In this document: piece after piece, positions 18,701 through 26,316 of the stretch | How positions within the stretch are numbered: the first letter of the stretch is position 1 | How the letters are laid out: each line of letters starts with the position of its first letter | Assembly: GCA_965222645.1 (NCBI GenBank) | Contig: OZ244968.1 | Location: forward strand, 186,001-250,000 | From: JABDMH01 sp965222645 | GTDB taxonomy: Bacteria; Bacteroidota; Bacteroidia; Chitinophagales; Saprospiraceae | DNA: 64,000 nucleotides | Direction of reading: 5' to 3' | Notes under the pieces: model-generated | What the model was told of the DNA's origin: nothing | The model's input: only the letters and a program-made list of their open reading frames with translations | Databases searched by the model: none | Translations under genes and position numbers: made by a program

Positions 18701-20135
18701 GGTAAGGCTGGAGATATTGCACCTTTTGAGAGGCCTCAACACGGAAGAGGCTGCAAAGATGGCAATCTCAATGAGTGACATGGACAACGATGAAAACATC
18801 GAAACTACTTTGTGGAATACGATGAATACCTTGAAGAACAGATGGTTTCCACAGCTGGTCCGGGGGGAGGATATTTTTGATTACGATATTAATAAAGAGG
18901 TTTATGCTTTACTGACAATTCCTGGAGAAAGTATTGAATCCCTACTTACAACGAGAGTTGAAAAACCTGCGCTGCGAGACACGCTAGCCCGGCAATGCTG
19001 GACGATTCTAGCCACAAAAGGAGATGAGAAAATGCTAGATTTAGTATTGAAGAAAGCAGCAGAAACCATGGATGTATCCCTTCTAGATGATATGGCCGAC
19101 GCACCGGAATCGAATCAAAACAGGCCGGCTGATTCCGGGGAGATGGACAAGTTTTTTAATCATGACAGCGCGAGCTTCAGGATAGTCGCAACTGGGCTGA
19201 TCGGTCGTTGGGGTCTCAATAGATATGCATCTGTAATAGTTAAAAGATTTGTAGACTCCGGGCTTGACCGGGAGGAGCGTATTGCCTTAGGTCGTGCGCT
19301 GGTAAAACTCAACCGTCTGGCCGATGTGAAGAAAGCGGCAAAGTACAATGGTTCGAAATCGGTCAGGGCTGTGGCACTTGCTGTGTGGGCTGAGAATGAC
19401 CAAAGGGAAGCTGCCCCATTAGTTGTGAAGCTTTTGCAAAATTTGGAAGACAGCGATGATGTGTCTTTGCTGTTCTTAAAGTACAGGAATATGGAAGATG
19501 GTCCCGAGATTTTGGCAGAGGCCCTTGCAGGTAAGAGGTTGCCGGAGGATGTGGCGAGTACTGGACTGGGAATTGTGCAGATGTCAGGTCTGCACCTGAC
19601 CAAATTGGAAGAAGCTATACGCACTGCTGGATCCCTGAAGGTGGTGGGCGGAGTGCTGCCTGAGGCAGATAAGGATCAACTTGTTGCTGAGGCCCTGGGA
19701 TCGGCCAATGCCTATCGTGGAAAATCGATCTATCGAAGACCGGAATTATTGTGTGCCACCTGTCATCGAATTGATGGATTTGGTGGCCTGGTCGGACCTG
19801 ATCTCAGTACTTTAGGCACCTATATGACACCTCACTCGATTTTAGAATCACTTATTAATCCCAACACAGATATCAAGCAAGGCTATGAGACTGTCATCGT
19901 GTATAAGCGCAATGGGGAGATCGTATCGGGCACACTGTATCGCAAGACAAATACTTCCACCCAAATACGACTGGCTTCGGGAGCTATTGAGGAGATCCGA
20001 AACGAAAATTTGGAGAAAATGGATGTGAGCCCAGCATCACTGATGCCTTTCGGACTGACATCATCCCTGCATCGGGACGAGCTCAGAGATTTACTTTCAT
20101 ACTTAATTAGCTTAGGAAAAAATGAAGAAGAATAA
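15714..20135 (+). CDS. Multidomain lipoprotein: SGNH hydrolase + PVC-type dehydrogenase + HEAT + cytochrome c (CxxCH)
   Basis: A very large exported protein (1473 aa from the ATG at 15714; an in-frame ATG at 15696 adds six residues). The lipobox FFTSC lies near residue 20. In order: a beta-sandwich-like segment (to about 130); an SGNH/GDSL-type lipase domain (about 140-370; FALLGGGLISG, VINLGWPADD); a linker helix region; a six-bladed PVC-type membrane-bound dehydrogenase domain (about 520-870; GLEINLFASDPMIANPI, VDWYNPVIDHGEV); HEAT-like repeats (about 880-1290); and a c-type heme domain (LLCATCHRIDGFGG, about residue 1347). Such proteins are linked to carbohydrate oxidation and electron transfer outside the cytoplasm. 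The substrate cannot be read from sequence. It overlaps the next gene by 14 bp. Confidence 0.85.
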   Translation: MDPDRLPDICLVVILLFFTSCLEQAEQPKVVNHTAKWLENDQPFGQTELHFIWESSPGITQYSYQILMGTDKELLMKNVGNLWDSKRIFSMVPATKYTGDFLDFSVDIFWKVRIWDADDRETKFTPIRQVPKPQDLNQTRRFALLGGGLISGMEANGFLEQNLVTRWPNRNVSVINLGWPADDVFGLARSQFGSAQNTRSWKPPTAEEGFGSKVLLNHLVASEANVLIVGYGSEMAFTRGDQAMQLFSSGYKRILDIADSLDMEVIALSPPKQESVLVPVDTVLHRNQRLAEVRDYISGIAEERSLLFVDLFESLVSDAGSQTFTENGIRLNEKGYHRLASIITETMEASPEHKSSIVLDSLGRIVSQTNGLVRNWKSTVKGCAFDLYLPIAEVAHLLVAKGQFKVDIEGSTISAYDTAKLKIPPMTLRLNNLRATIKEKNRLLRQRLQPLNEAYIYLFRRHEMGHLAYEMEDLELLSKERQADIVRILRPLELHVEVELVRPWSPPRDYPEDEVPKFIPPPDIDAELSAFHLSDGLEINLFASDPMIANPININWDSRGRAWIATSSTYPHILPGNQASDRIVILEDMDRDGKADHHTVFAEDLMIPHSVMPVEGGAYVTSTTEFLFLGDTNNDDIADTKRIIFDGFGNADVHHMIHGLRWAPWGDLYFTQSIYINSFVETVHGIQMLNGSGIWQFRPEEERLMIFSRGLINPWGQAFDRWGQCFATDGAGSSGINYIYPGSAHASAVGVARIVDGLNSGTPKNTGAEFVYSPGLPDSWDGSIITSDFRANRTVRYQIEPEGSAYIAREAETILRSDHRSFRPVDMKIGPDGALYIVDWYNPVIDHGEVDFHHPVRDRSHGRVWRLSASDLPVPIEARIDQTSPADLFTDLTSPLDHTRLQANRELVRRRVDLKEILNWVNSLTRSDPDFEQHRLQGLWLCSALGYKPIELLMSVLHSPDGRSRAAGVRTAGQWHLDLTTLEPVINRLGQDSVMQVRLEILHLLRGLNTEEAAKMAISMSDMDNDENIETTLWNTMNTLKNRWFPQLVRGEDIFDYDINKEVYALLTIPGESIESLLTTRVEKPALRDTLARQCWTILATKGDEKMLDLVLKKAAETMDVSLLDDMADAPESNQNRPADSGEMDKFFNHDSASFRIVATGLIGRWGLNRYASVIVKRFVDSGLDREERIALGRALVKLNRLADVKKAAKYNGSKSVRAVALAVWAENDQREAAPLVVKLLQNLEDSDDVSLLFLKYRNMEDGPEILAEALAGKRLPEDVASTGLGIVQMSGLHLTKLEEAIRTAGSLKVVGGVLPEADKDQLVAEALGSANAYRGKSIYRRPELLCATCHRIDGFGGLVGPDLSTLGTYMTPHSILESLINPNTDIKQGYETVIVYKRNGEIVSGTLYRKTNTSTQIRLASGAIEEIRNENLEKMDVSPASLMPFGLTSSLHRDELRDLLSYLISLGKNEEE

Positions 20136-21720
20136 GGTTAGCCGCAAGATAACCGGATTAGGTTGGTGTTTTTTGATCTTGTTTTCCTCCTGTGGTTCAT
20201 ATGACTTGTTGCTTCTTAACGGAGAGGTGCATGACGGAATGGGCAGTGACCCTGTCACACGTGATATTGGAATAAGGAAAGGTCGAATCAAAAAAATAGC
20301 AGCGAGTATAAAGGGTAAAGCAAAGCGAACCATTGAATTGGGTGGTCTTCAAGTGAGTCCCGGATTTATTGATATGCATGCCCATGTAGAACCCCTGCCT
20401 CTGTATCCCGATGCCAAGAGCCACATCATGCAGGGTGTGACCACTGCGTTAGGCGGGCCTGACGGGGGCTCCCCTTTTCCCATTGGCAGCTTTCTAGACA
20501 GTTTGGATCATACGGGAGTGGGACTGAACGTCGCCTATCTCATCGGTCATAATACGGTAAGAAACCATGTGATGGGCCTTCAGGACCGGAAGCCAATCAG
20601 CAGTGAATTGCAAGCAATGAAAATTCACATTGATCAGGCGATGCAGCAGGGCGCATTTGGAATTTCTACCGGATTAAAATACCTCCCGGGTACATTTGCA
20701 GAGACTGAAGAAATTATTGAGCTCTCCAAAGAAGCTGCCAAGTATGGTGGAATTTACACTTCCCATTTACGAGATGAAGGACTTGGCTTGCTGAAAAGTG
20801 TAGAGGAAGCAATCGAAATCGGCAGGCAAGCCGGTATGCGTGTCATACTCACACATCACAAGGCAATCGGCCAGCCGATGTGGGGTGCCAGTACAAAGAC
20901 GCTGGCGCTCGTGGACCGAGCAAGAAGCAATGGCCTTGATATCCGAATGGATCAGTACCCGTACACCGCAAGTCATACCGGAATATCCGTCATGATCCCC
21001 TCGTGGGCCCTGGAAGGAGGCCAGACAAAATTTGAAGAACGGTGCAGCGATGCAACAACCAGGGACAGCATCAAAACCGGAATCATTCATAATATGATCA
21101 ATGATCGAGGAGGTAATGATCTGAGGCGAGTGCAGTTTTCTAAGCTGAATTGGAAGCCCGAATTTGAGGGGAAGACGTTGCGTGATTTTGTGGAGGCAGA
21201 AGGTCTAGATCCCACTATTGAAAATGGTGCTGAAATGATCATCGAGATACAGCTGCACCGAGGAGCCCATTGCATATACCATGTGATAGACAGTACAGAC
21301 GTTGTGAGAATCATGAAGCACCCATTTACGATGATTGCTTCAGATGGACGACTTACCCAGATTGGGCAGGGTCATCCACATCCCCGGGCGTATGGGACAT
21401 TTCCCAGGGTGCTCGGCTATTACTGCAGAAATCTCGGAGTATTGGACCTGCCTGAGGCAATACGGAAAATGACAAGTCTACCGGCCGAATCTCTGGGTCT
21501 TGATGACAGGGGTACAATCAAGATAAATAATTGGGCAGACTTGACTATTTTTGATGCGGAGACCATCATCGATCGCTCCACCTTCGAAAGCCCGCATCAA
21601 TTTCCAGATGGAATACACTATGTGATTATCAATGGCAAATTCGCCGTTGATCAAGGAGTTTTTACGAATACGCTCAATGGAAAAGTTTTAAGAAAAGGAC
21701 AACACTCAACGACGAACTAA
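20122..21720 (+). CDS. N-acyl-D-amino-acid deacylase (amidohydrolase) lipoprotein
   Basis: Amidohydrolase-superfamily enzyme that hydrolyses N-acyl D-amino acids or related amides. The lipobox is LFSSC, so it is probably anchored outside the cytoplasm. The metal-binding signature GFIDMHAHVE is at about residues 82-91. It is followed by GISTGLKYLPG, YTSHLRDEG and LTHHKAIG, and then the late catalytic Asp in MIASDGRL (about residue 412). The length of 532 aa fits D-aminoacylases. It starts 14 bp inside the end of the large CxxCH protein, which suggests coupled expression of an extracytoplasmic degradation module. Confidence 0.88.
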   Translation: MKKNKVSRKITGLGWCFLILFSSCGSYDLLLLNGEVHDGMGSDPVTRDIGIRKGRIKKIAASIKGKAKRTIELGGLQVSPGFIDMHAHVEPLPLYPDAKSHIMQGVTTALGGPDGGSPFPIGSFLDSLDHTGVGLNVAYLIGHNTVRNHVMGLQDRKPISSELQAMKIHIDQAMQQGAFGISTGLKYLPGTFAETEEIIELSKEAAKYGGIYTSHLRDEGLGLLKSVEEAIEIGRQAGMRVILTHHKAIGQPMWGASTKTLALVDRARSNGLDIRMDQYPYTASHTGISVMIPSWALEGGQTKFEERCSDATTRDSIKTGIIHNMINDRGGNDLRRVQFSKLNWKPEFEGKTLRDFVEAEGLDPTIENGAEMIIEIQLHRGAHCIYHVIDSTDVVRIMKHPFTMIASDGRLTQIGQGHPHPRAYGTFPRVLGYYCRNLGVLDLPEAIRKMTSLPAESLGLDDRGTIKINNWADLTIFDAETIIDRSTFESPHQFPDGIHYVIINGKFAVDQGVFTNTLNGKVLRKGQHSTTN

Positions 21721-21760
21721 TTATCGTCTAATAAATGTTTTAACTAAAAAATAGTCTCTA

Positions 21761-23221
21761 ATGAAATCGCTAACTCTCTCGAAAGTTATATCTCTCTTCA
21801 CCTTGATCAGCGCCTTCCTTTGCATGAGCTCTTGTGCTGTCAATCCCGTGACCGGAAAAAAGGAAGTCATGTTTATGTCTGAGGAGCAAGAAATCGCCCT
21901 CGGCAAGCAATCCGATCCCAGTATCGTTGCGATGTACGGTCTATATCAAAATGATCAATTGCAAAATTTTATTAATGTAAAGGGAAAGGAAATGGCAAGC
22001 ATCTCTCATCGTCCCAATTTGCCGTTTGAGTTTAAGATTTTGGATTCACCAGTGGTGAATGCATTCGCAGTGCCTGGAGGTTACGTTTATTTTACCCGGG
22101 GAATCCTGGCCCACTTCAATAATGAAGCAGAGTTTGCCGGTGTTTTAGGCCATGAGATCGGCCATGTTACCGCAAGACACTCCGCCAAGCAACAGACTAA
22201 GGCTACCCTTGCGCAGATACTTTTCATCGGAGGGCTAGTCGTCTCCCCTGCTTTCCGGCAGTTTGCAAATGAAGCTCAGCAAGGGATGCAGCTCTTGTTC
22301 TTGAAATACAGCAGGGATAATGAGTCCCAATCTGATGAACTGGGTGTCGAGTATTCAACCAAAGTAGGCTATGACGCACATCATATGGCCAATTTTTTCA
22401 ACACATTAAACCAAATGCGAGTTGGCACTGAGGTAGAAAGTCTACCGACATTCTTATCTACTCATCCCGACCCATATGATCGATTTCAAAAAGTGGGTGC
22501 GCTTGCAGACGAGGCACAGAAAAATATCGATCCGAGGACATTGAGGGTAAACCGGGACAGTTATTTAAAAATGATAGACGGTCTTATCTATGGCGATGAC
22601 CCCAAGCAGGGTTACGTAGAAAACAATGTCTTTTATCATCCTGACATGCGATTTTACTATCCTATTCCCACAGGATGGAAAACTATGAACACACCGAGTC
22701 AAGTACAGATGGCTTCGCAAGACGGTTCTGCTATGATGATTCTCACGCTTACCCAGGCAAACTCGCTTGATGAAGCAGCCCGGGCCACGGTCGAACAGTA
22801 CAAATTGCAAGTTGTTGAGCAGAAGAAACTCAATCTCAATAACATGCCTGTTCTTGCAATGGTATCAGATCAGGTAAACGAGCAAAATGGGCAGAAAATC
22901 AGGATCTTGACTTACTTCATTTCGTATCAGAATATGATTTTCACTTTCCATGGATTGTCTGAAGTAGCCAATTTTGATCGAAATGTGCAGTCATTCAATG
23001 TTTCAATGCGAAATTTTAAAGTCCTGAATGATCAATCGAAAATCAATGTGAAGCCAGAAAGAATTGCAATAAAAACAGCCAGGAGATCAGGTACATTACA
23101 AGCTCTGCTGAACGATTGGGGGATACCGAAAGACAGGCTGAAAGAACATGCACTGATCAATGGAGTAAAGCTTGACGAGACGATTCAGGCCGGCTCACTG
23201 TACAAGGTCATTCAAAAATAA
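21761..23221 (+). CDS. M48 family metalloprotease lipoprotein with C-terminal LysM-like segment
   Basis: Peptidase of the BepA/LoiP type, probably in periplasm quality control. The lipobox CMSSC places the acylated Cys at residue 25. The zinc motif HEIGH is at residues 131-135 (GVLGHEIGHVTARH), and the third ligand lies in the segment SRDNESQSDELGVEYSTKVGYD. The C-terminal 55 residues (from about 430) read like a small LysM-like module common in these proteins. The length of 486 aa is usual. It is 40 bp after the deacylase and may be the last gene of that run. Confidence 0.9.
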   Translation: MKSLTLSKVISLFTLISAFLCMSSCAVNPVTGKKEVMFMSEEQEIALGKQSDPSIVAMYGLYQNDQLQNFINVKGKEMASISHRPNLPFEFKILDSPVVNAFAVPGGYVYFTRGILAHFNNEAEFAGVLGHEIGHVTARHSAKQQTKATLAQILFIGGLVVSPAFRQFANEAQQGMQLLFLKYSRDNESQSDELGVEYSTKVGYDAHHMANFFNTLNQMRVGTEVESLPTFLSTHPDPYDRFQKVGALADEAQKNIDPRTLRVNRDSYLKMIDGLIYGDDPKQGYVENNVFYHPDMRFYYPIPTGWKTMNTPSQVQMASQDGSAMMILTLTQANSLDEAARATVEQYKLQVVEQKKLNLNNMPVLAMVSDQVNEQNGQKIRILTYFISYQNMIFTFHGLSEVANFDRNVQSFNVSMRNFKVLNDQSKINVKPERIAIKTARRSGTLQALLNDWGIPKDRLKEHALINGVKLDETIQAGSLYKVIQK

Positions 23222-23332
23222 TGAGGAAATATTTGGTAATGTGATTACAAAGTAATACTTTTACATGTCTAAAGCCATTGAATTGTTGAACACCCTCTTA
23301 TTATTGTTTGAAAACCGTTTTGGCACCCTCGG

Positions 23333-23425
23333 ACCGATGCTTTGATTGGAATCCTAAGCTTTGAAGATGAACCTCGCTTTGGGATTAAACCCAAGCTTTG
23401 AATTTGAAACCTGTAGTGCTTTATC
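23333..23425. repeat. Degenerate ~19-nt repeat (ACC...GCTTTG), about five units
   Basis: In the 477-bp gap after the M48 gene, the pattern ACC/ATCC, 3-5 nt, GCTTTG(A/G) recurs at about 23333, 23351, 23371, 23389 and 23409. The spacing is 18-20 nt. The units are degenerate and no ORF of note crosses them. They end shortly before two terminator-like hairpins. Origin and function are unknown. Confidence 0.45.
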
Positions 23426-23463
23426 TGTTTAGTTATTTCGATTAAATAAAAAGATTGAGTACG

Positions 23464-23499
23464 GACCAGGTCATGTCTAATGATCTGGTCTTTTTTTTT
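23464..23499 (+). terminator. Rho-independent terminator-like hairpin
   Basis: A stem of about 10 bp (GACCAGGTCA with TGATCTGGTC, one G-T pair), a 7-nt loop and a run of nine T. It lies about 240 bp after the M48 stop, so it may end a long 3' UTR or a separate small RNA. Confidence 0.65.
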
Positions 23500-23550
23500 G
23501 GAAGAAAGATTGCCACCACCGTGTGGCGGTATATCAAAAATAGCTCCTGA

Positions 23551-23580
23551 AAGAACTGGTCGATAGCCGGTTCTTTTTTT
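23551..23580 (+). terminator. Second terminator-like hairpin in tandem
   Basis: A 9-bp stem (AAGAACTGG with CCGGTTCTT, one T-G pair), a 7-nt loop and then seven T. It follows the first terminator by about 50 bp. The two together should insulate the downstream region. Confidence 0.6.
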
Positions 23581-23698
23581 GTGGTGTCTCGCTGAACGAT
23601 TTCGCCAGGACTGCAGAATGATATTAGGCGAATTGCTAATGTATCCGTGGCGGCTTTTTTGCGCATTTTGTTATGTTTGCAGCCTAATCTTATAAGCG

Positions 23699-23854
23699 AT
23701 GACAGCATCAAACGATAATGCCAGGAAATACTGGATGTACACGGCGATTTCCTTCGCAGCTTTAGTTGTTCTAATGATTTTTTGGTCGGAATTCTTCTGG
23801 ATTGCGCTTCCTTTCCTACTCACCTATGCCGTAAAGGCCTATGGTGCGATGTAG
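23699..23854 (+). CDS. Small membrane protein, 51 aa
   Basis: An open frame from ATG 23699 to TAG 23854 encodes a short hydrophilic N-terminus (MTASNDNARKYWMY) and two hydrophobic stretches (AISFAALVVLMIFW and FFWIALPFLLTYAV). This is consistent with one or two membrane helices. It follows two terminators, so it would be separately transcribed, and it converges on the SDR gene. No family is recognised. The hydrophobic pattern is more orderly than chance would give, but conservation is untested. Confidence 0.45.
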   Translation: MTASNDNARKYWMYTAISFAALVVLMIFWSEFFWIALPFLLTYAVKAYGAM

Positions 23855-23949
23855 CACTTAGCCCTTGCACGAAGTGGATTGCCGCACATCTTTGCTGGAT
23901 TTCAATCCGAGTCCTGGCCAGGGGATAAAGGACCGAAATAATTGACCTT

Positions 23950-24768
23950 TCAGACACCGCTAAATGCACTGAAGCCGCCATCTACAGGAATCACGGTCCC
24001 TGTTGTAAAGGAAGAAGCATCAGAAACAAGATACTGTACAATGCCGTTTAGCTCAGTAATGTCACCGAAGCGGGTCATTGGAGTGTTTCTAATGATCGTG
24101 TTGCCACGATCGGTATAAGAACCATCCTCATTGGTGAGCAGCGCCCTGTTTTGATTTCCGATAAAAAATCCGGGGGCTACCGCATTGACACGCAGGCCAT
24201 CTCCTGCCCTTAATGCAAATTCTGTCGCGAGCCACTTCGTCAGAGCATCAATCCCGGCTTTGGCCAGGCTGTAGCCAAGTACCCGGGTGATTGCCCGGTC
24301 AGCAGCCATCGAAGATAGATTTACAATACTTCCTTTTTTCTGATCATACATCACTTTGCCAAAAATCAACGAGGGAATGACAGTTCCCATCAAGTTCAAA
24401 TCAATTACCGTGCGGAGATCAGCTGAGGAGATATCAAATACAGTTTGTCCTGGCCCGATCGTTGCCCCGGGCAGGTTTCCACCTGCACAGTTGATGAGTG
24501 CATCAATGCGACCCCAGCGGTCTAAAATCTTGTGCCTGGCCGCTGCCAGTTGATCTTCCTTGGTACAATCTACGGCAAGCCCTAATGGGTCACTGCCATG
24601 CCTGGCGAGCTCCTTTACCCTGGCCAGAACCCGTTCTTCCCGGAAGCCAAGAACCGTGATTCGTGCACCTTCCTCGATCAAGTGATTTGCTATGGCTCCT
24701 CCCAGGACTCCCGAACCTCCAGTGACAACTACTACCTTTCCCGAAACCGAAAATTGATCATTCATCAT
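23950..24768 (-). CDS. SDR family oxidoreductase, D-mannonate/fructuronate oxidoreductase-like
   Basis: Short-chain dehydrogenase/reductase. The Rossmann motif is TGGSGVLGGAIA (residues 16-27), NCAGG is in the middle, and the catalytic Tyr-Lys pair is YSLAKAG. The long loop FFIGNQNRALLTNEDGSYTDRGNTIIRNTPMTRFG resembles SDRs annotated as D-mannonate oxidoreductases in Bacteroidota. It ends VIPVDGGFSAFSGV. The length of 272 aa is normal. ATG codons at 24768 and 24765 are both possible. The precise substrate is inferred from overall resemblance only. Confidence 0.82.
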   Translation of the reverse strand: MMNDQFSVSGKVVVVTGGSGVLGGAIANHLIEEGARITVLGFREERVLARVKELARHGSDPLGLAVDCTKEDQLAAARHKILDRWGRIDALINCAGGNLPGATIGPGQTVFDISSADLRTVIDLNLMGTVIPSLIFGKVMYDQKKGSIVNLSSMAADRAITRVLGYSLAKAGIDALTKWLATEFALRAGDGLRVNAVAPGFFIGNQNRALLTNEDGSYTDRGNTIIRNTPMTRFGDITELNGIVQYLVSDASSFTTGTVIPVDGGFSAFSGV

Positions 24769-24917
24769 AAGGATTTCAAAGTAAGTGAATTTATACTTCC
24801 GATATCAACCAAAGATGAAATAATTCCCAAAACAAGTGAGATATCCGGATGCAAATCGAAGCTCAAAGTAACAGGACGTCCGGCAATTTCTAAACGTTTT
24901 ACATACAGGTGCATGAA

Positions 24918-25595
24918 ATGAAAAGGTATCAAATTGCAATATTCATTTTTTTAGTTCTGGGAACCGCGGATTTATTCGGGCAATTGCAGCGATTTAGAAT
25001 GGGTTTTTGTCAAGGGCTCATTGCCTCCCAGCTCGATGGTGATGGATTTACGGGATACGATAAATTGGGAATAAGACTAGGTATCCGGAGTCAGGCTCAT
25101 ATTTCATCGTCTTTCGATCTGGTGATCGATCTTAACTGGGAACAAAAAGGAAGCCGAATCGAGTCTGATGATCCTGGAGAGAGCCCGGAGAAAAAGAAGA
25201 TTTTTGCTCTTGACTATGCGGAAATACCGGTGGTGGTGAGATATAATTCTAAGGGAATACATCGCCTTTTTCTCGAAGGCGGGGCCTCCGTATCGTACCT
25301 TATGAGGTACAAGTTTACACTAACAGGTGACGAAGATGGCACACAAGAGTACGAATCATTAACATCCCGGTTTAGTAGATCTGAAGTCAATTTGATCTTA
25401 GGTGCCGGATATTCTATCAGTAGACACCTCGGCCTGTTTTTTCGCACCGGAATCGGTATCACCTATCTGTATGAAGACCCGGAGGGGATCCGGCACCTGG
25501 AGATGCGACCCACGGGCGAAAGGAATCAAACTCAGTTACCGATTTTCCTTTTGCGCAATTACCTCGTCTCGATAAATGCTTATTATCTCCTTTAG
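24918..25595 (+). CDS. Outer-membrane beta-barrel protein (porin/PorT-like)
   Basis: 225 aa from the preferred ATG at 24918 (an ATG at 24909 adds three residues). A signal peptide (IAIFIFLVLGTADLFG) is followed by alternating amphipathic beta strands ending in aromatics. It closes with a terminal strand LVSINAYYLL. This matches the eight-stranded OMP_b-brl_2 type widespread in Bacteroidota. Ligand and function are unknown. It is divergent from the SDR gene. Confidence 0.75.
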   Translation: MKRYQIAIFIFLVLGTADLFGQLQRFRMGFCQGLIASQLDGDGFTGYDKLGIRLGIRSQAHISSSFDLVIDLNWEQKGSRIESDDPGESPEKKKIFALDYAEIPVVVRYNSKGIHRLFLEGGASVSYLMRYKFTLTGDEDGTQEYESLTSRFSRSEVNLILGAGYSISRHLGLFFRTGIGITYLYEDPEGIRHLEMRPTGERNQTQLPIFLLRNYLVSINAYYLL

Positions 25596-25737
25596 GGCAC
25601 TTGGCGATTGCAGGTAGTTCGATTAGAAGTGCTTGCTGTCCTGCCTTAAATATTGATTTTTTCATCTATGGCGTAGATAAAAAGAACCTGCATCGTTTTT
25701 GTAGTCCTGAGACTTTCCGGTATTCCAGTATATATAC

Positions 25738-26256
25738 TCAGGTCCCCTGCTGTCGAGATATAGCCCCTCTCAACCCCAACTCGATCACTTCGGCATTCTT
25801 CACAGAGCCTTCGATAATTTCAAAGCGCAGTATTGTGCGCACCTTGTGAAAGCCGTGATGGCCGCAAGCTCCCGGATTCATGTGAAGGCTTTTGTATTTT
25901 TTATCGTAGATCACCTTGAGAATATGGGAATGACCACATATGAATAATCCTGGAGGATCGACTTTCATCAAGTCACTGATGCGCCTGCTGTAGCGACCCG
26001 GGTACCCACCTATGTGTGTCATAAAGACCGCGAGATCATCGATTGTAAAGCGGAGGTCACGGGGATAGGTCTTGCGGATATCGGCACCATCAATATTTCC
26101 ATAGACCGCCCTTATGGGTTTAAAGTTCTCGAGTTGCTGGGAGAGTTTGATTGTTCCTATATCTCCAGCATGCCATACCTCATCACACTGCTCCAAATGT
26201 TGAAAAATGGTGGGATCTAGGTAACCGTGAGTATCCGAGATTAGGCCTATTTTCAT
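25738..26256 (-). CDS. YfcE/MJ0936-type metallophosphoesterase
   Basis: Calcineurin-like phosphodiesterase of about 172 aa. The metal ligands are all present: ISDTHG (residues 5-10), HAGDIG, YGNIDG, MTHIGGYPGRY and CGHSHI near the C-terminus. This small family hydrolyses model phosphodiesters such as bis-p-nitrophenyl phosphate, and the natural substrate is usually unknown. It lies downstream of the secreted HYR protein but is separated from it by a terminator. Confidence 0.92.
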   Translation of the reverse strand: MKIGLISDTHGYLDPTIFQHLEQCDEVWHAGDIGTIKLSQQLENFKPIRAVYGNIDGADIRKTYPRDLRFTIDDLAVFMTHIGGYPGRYSRRISDLMKVDPPGLFICGHSHILKVIYDKKYKSLHMNPGACGHHGFHKVRTILRFEIIEGSVKNAEVIELGLRGAISRQQGT

Positions 26257-26260
26257 GGCT

Positions 26261-26286
26261 AAAAAAAGGGCTGATAATTCAGCCCT
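26261..26286 (-). terminator. Terminator of the secreted HYR/T9SS gene
   Basis: On the minus strand, an AGGGCTGA stem with a 4-nt loop and TCAGCCCT is followed by a run of seven U. It sits about 30 bp after the stop of the gene ending at 26317. Confidence 0.8.
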
Positions 26287-26316
26287 CCAATTTTCAACAG
26301 TTGGTATTACATTTTG

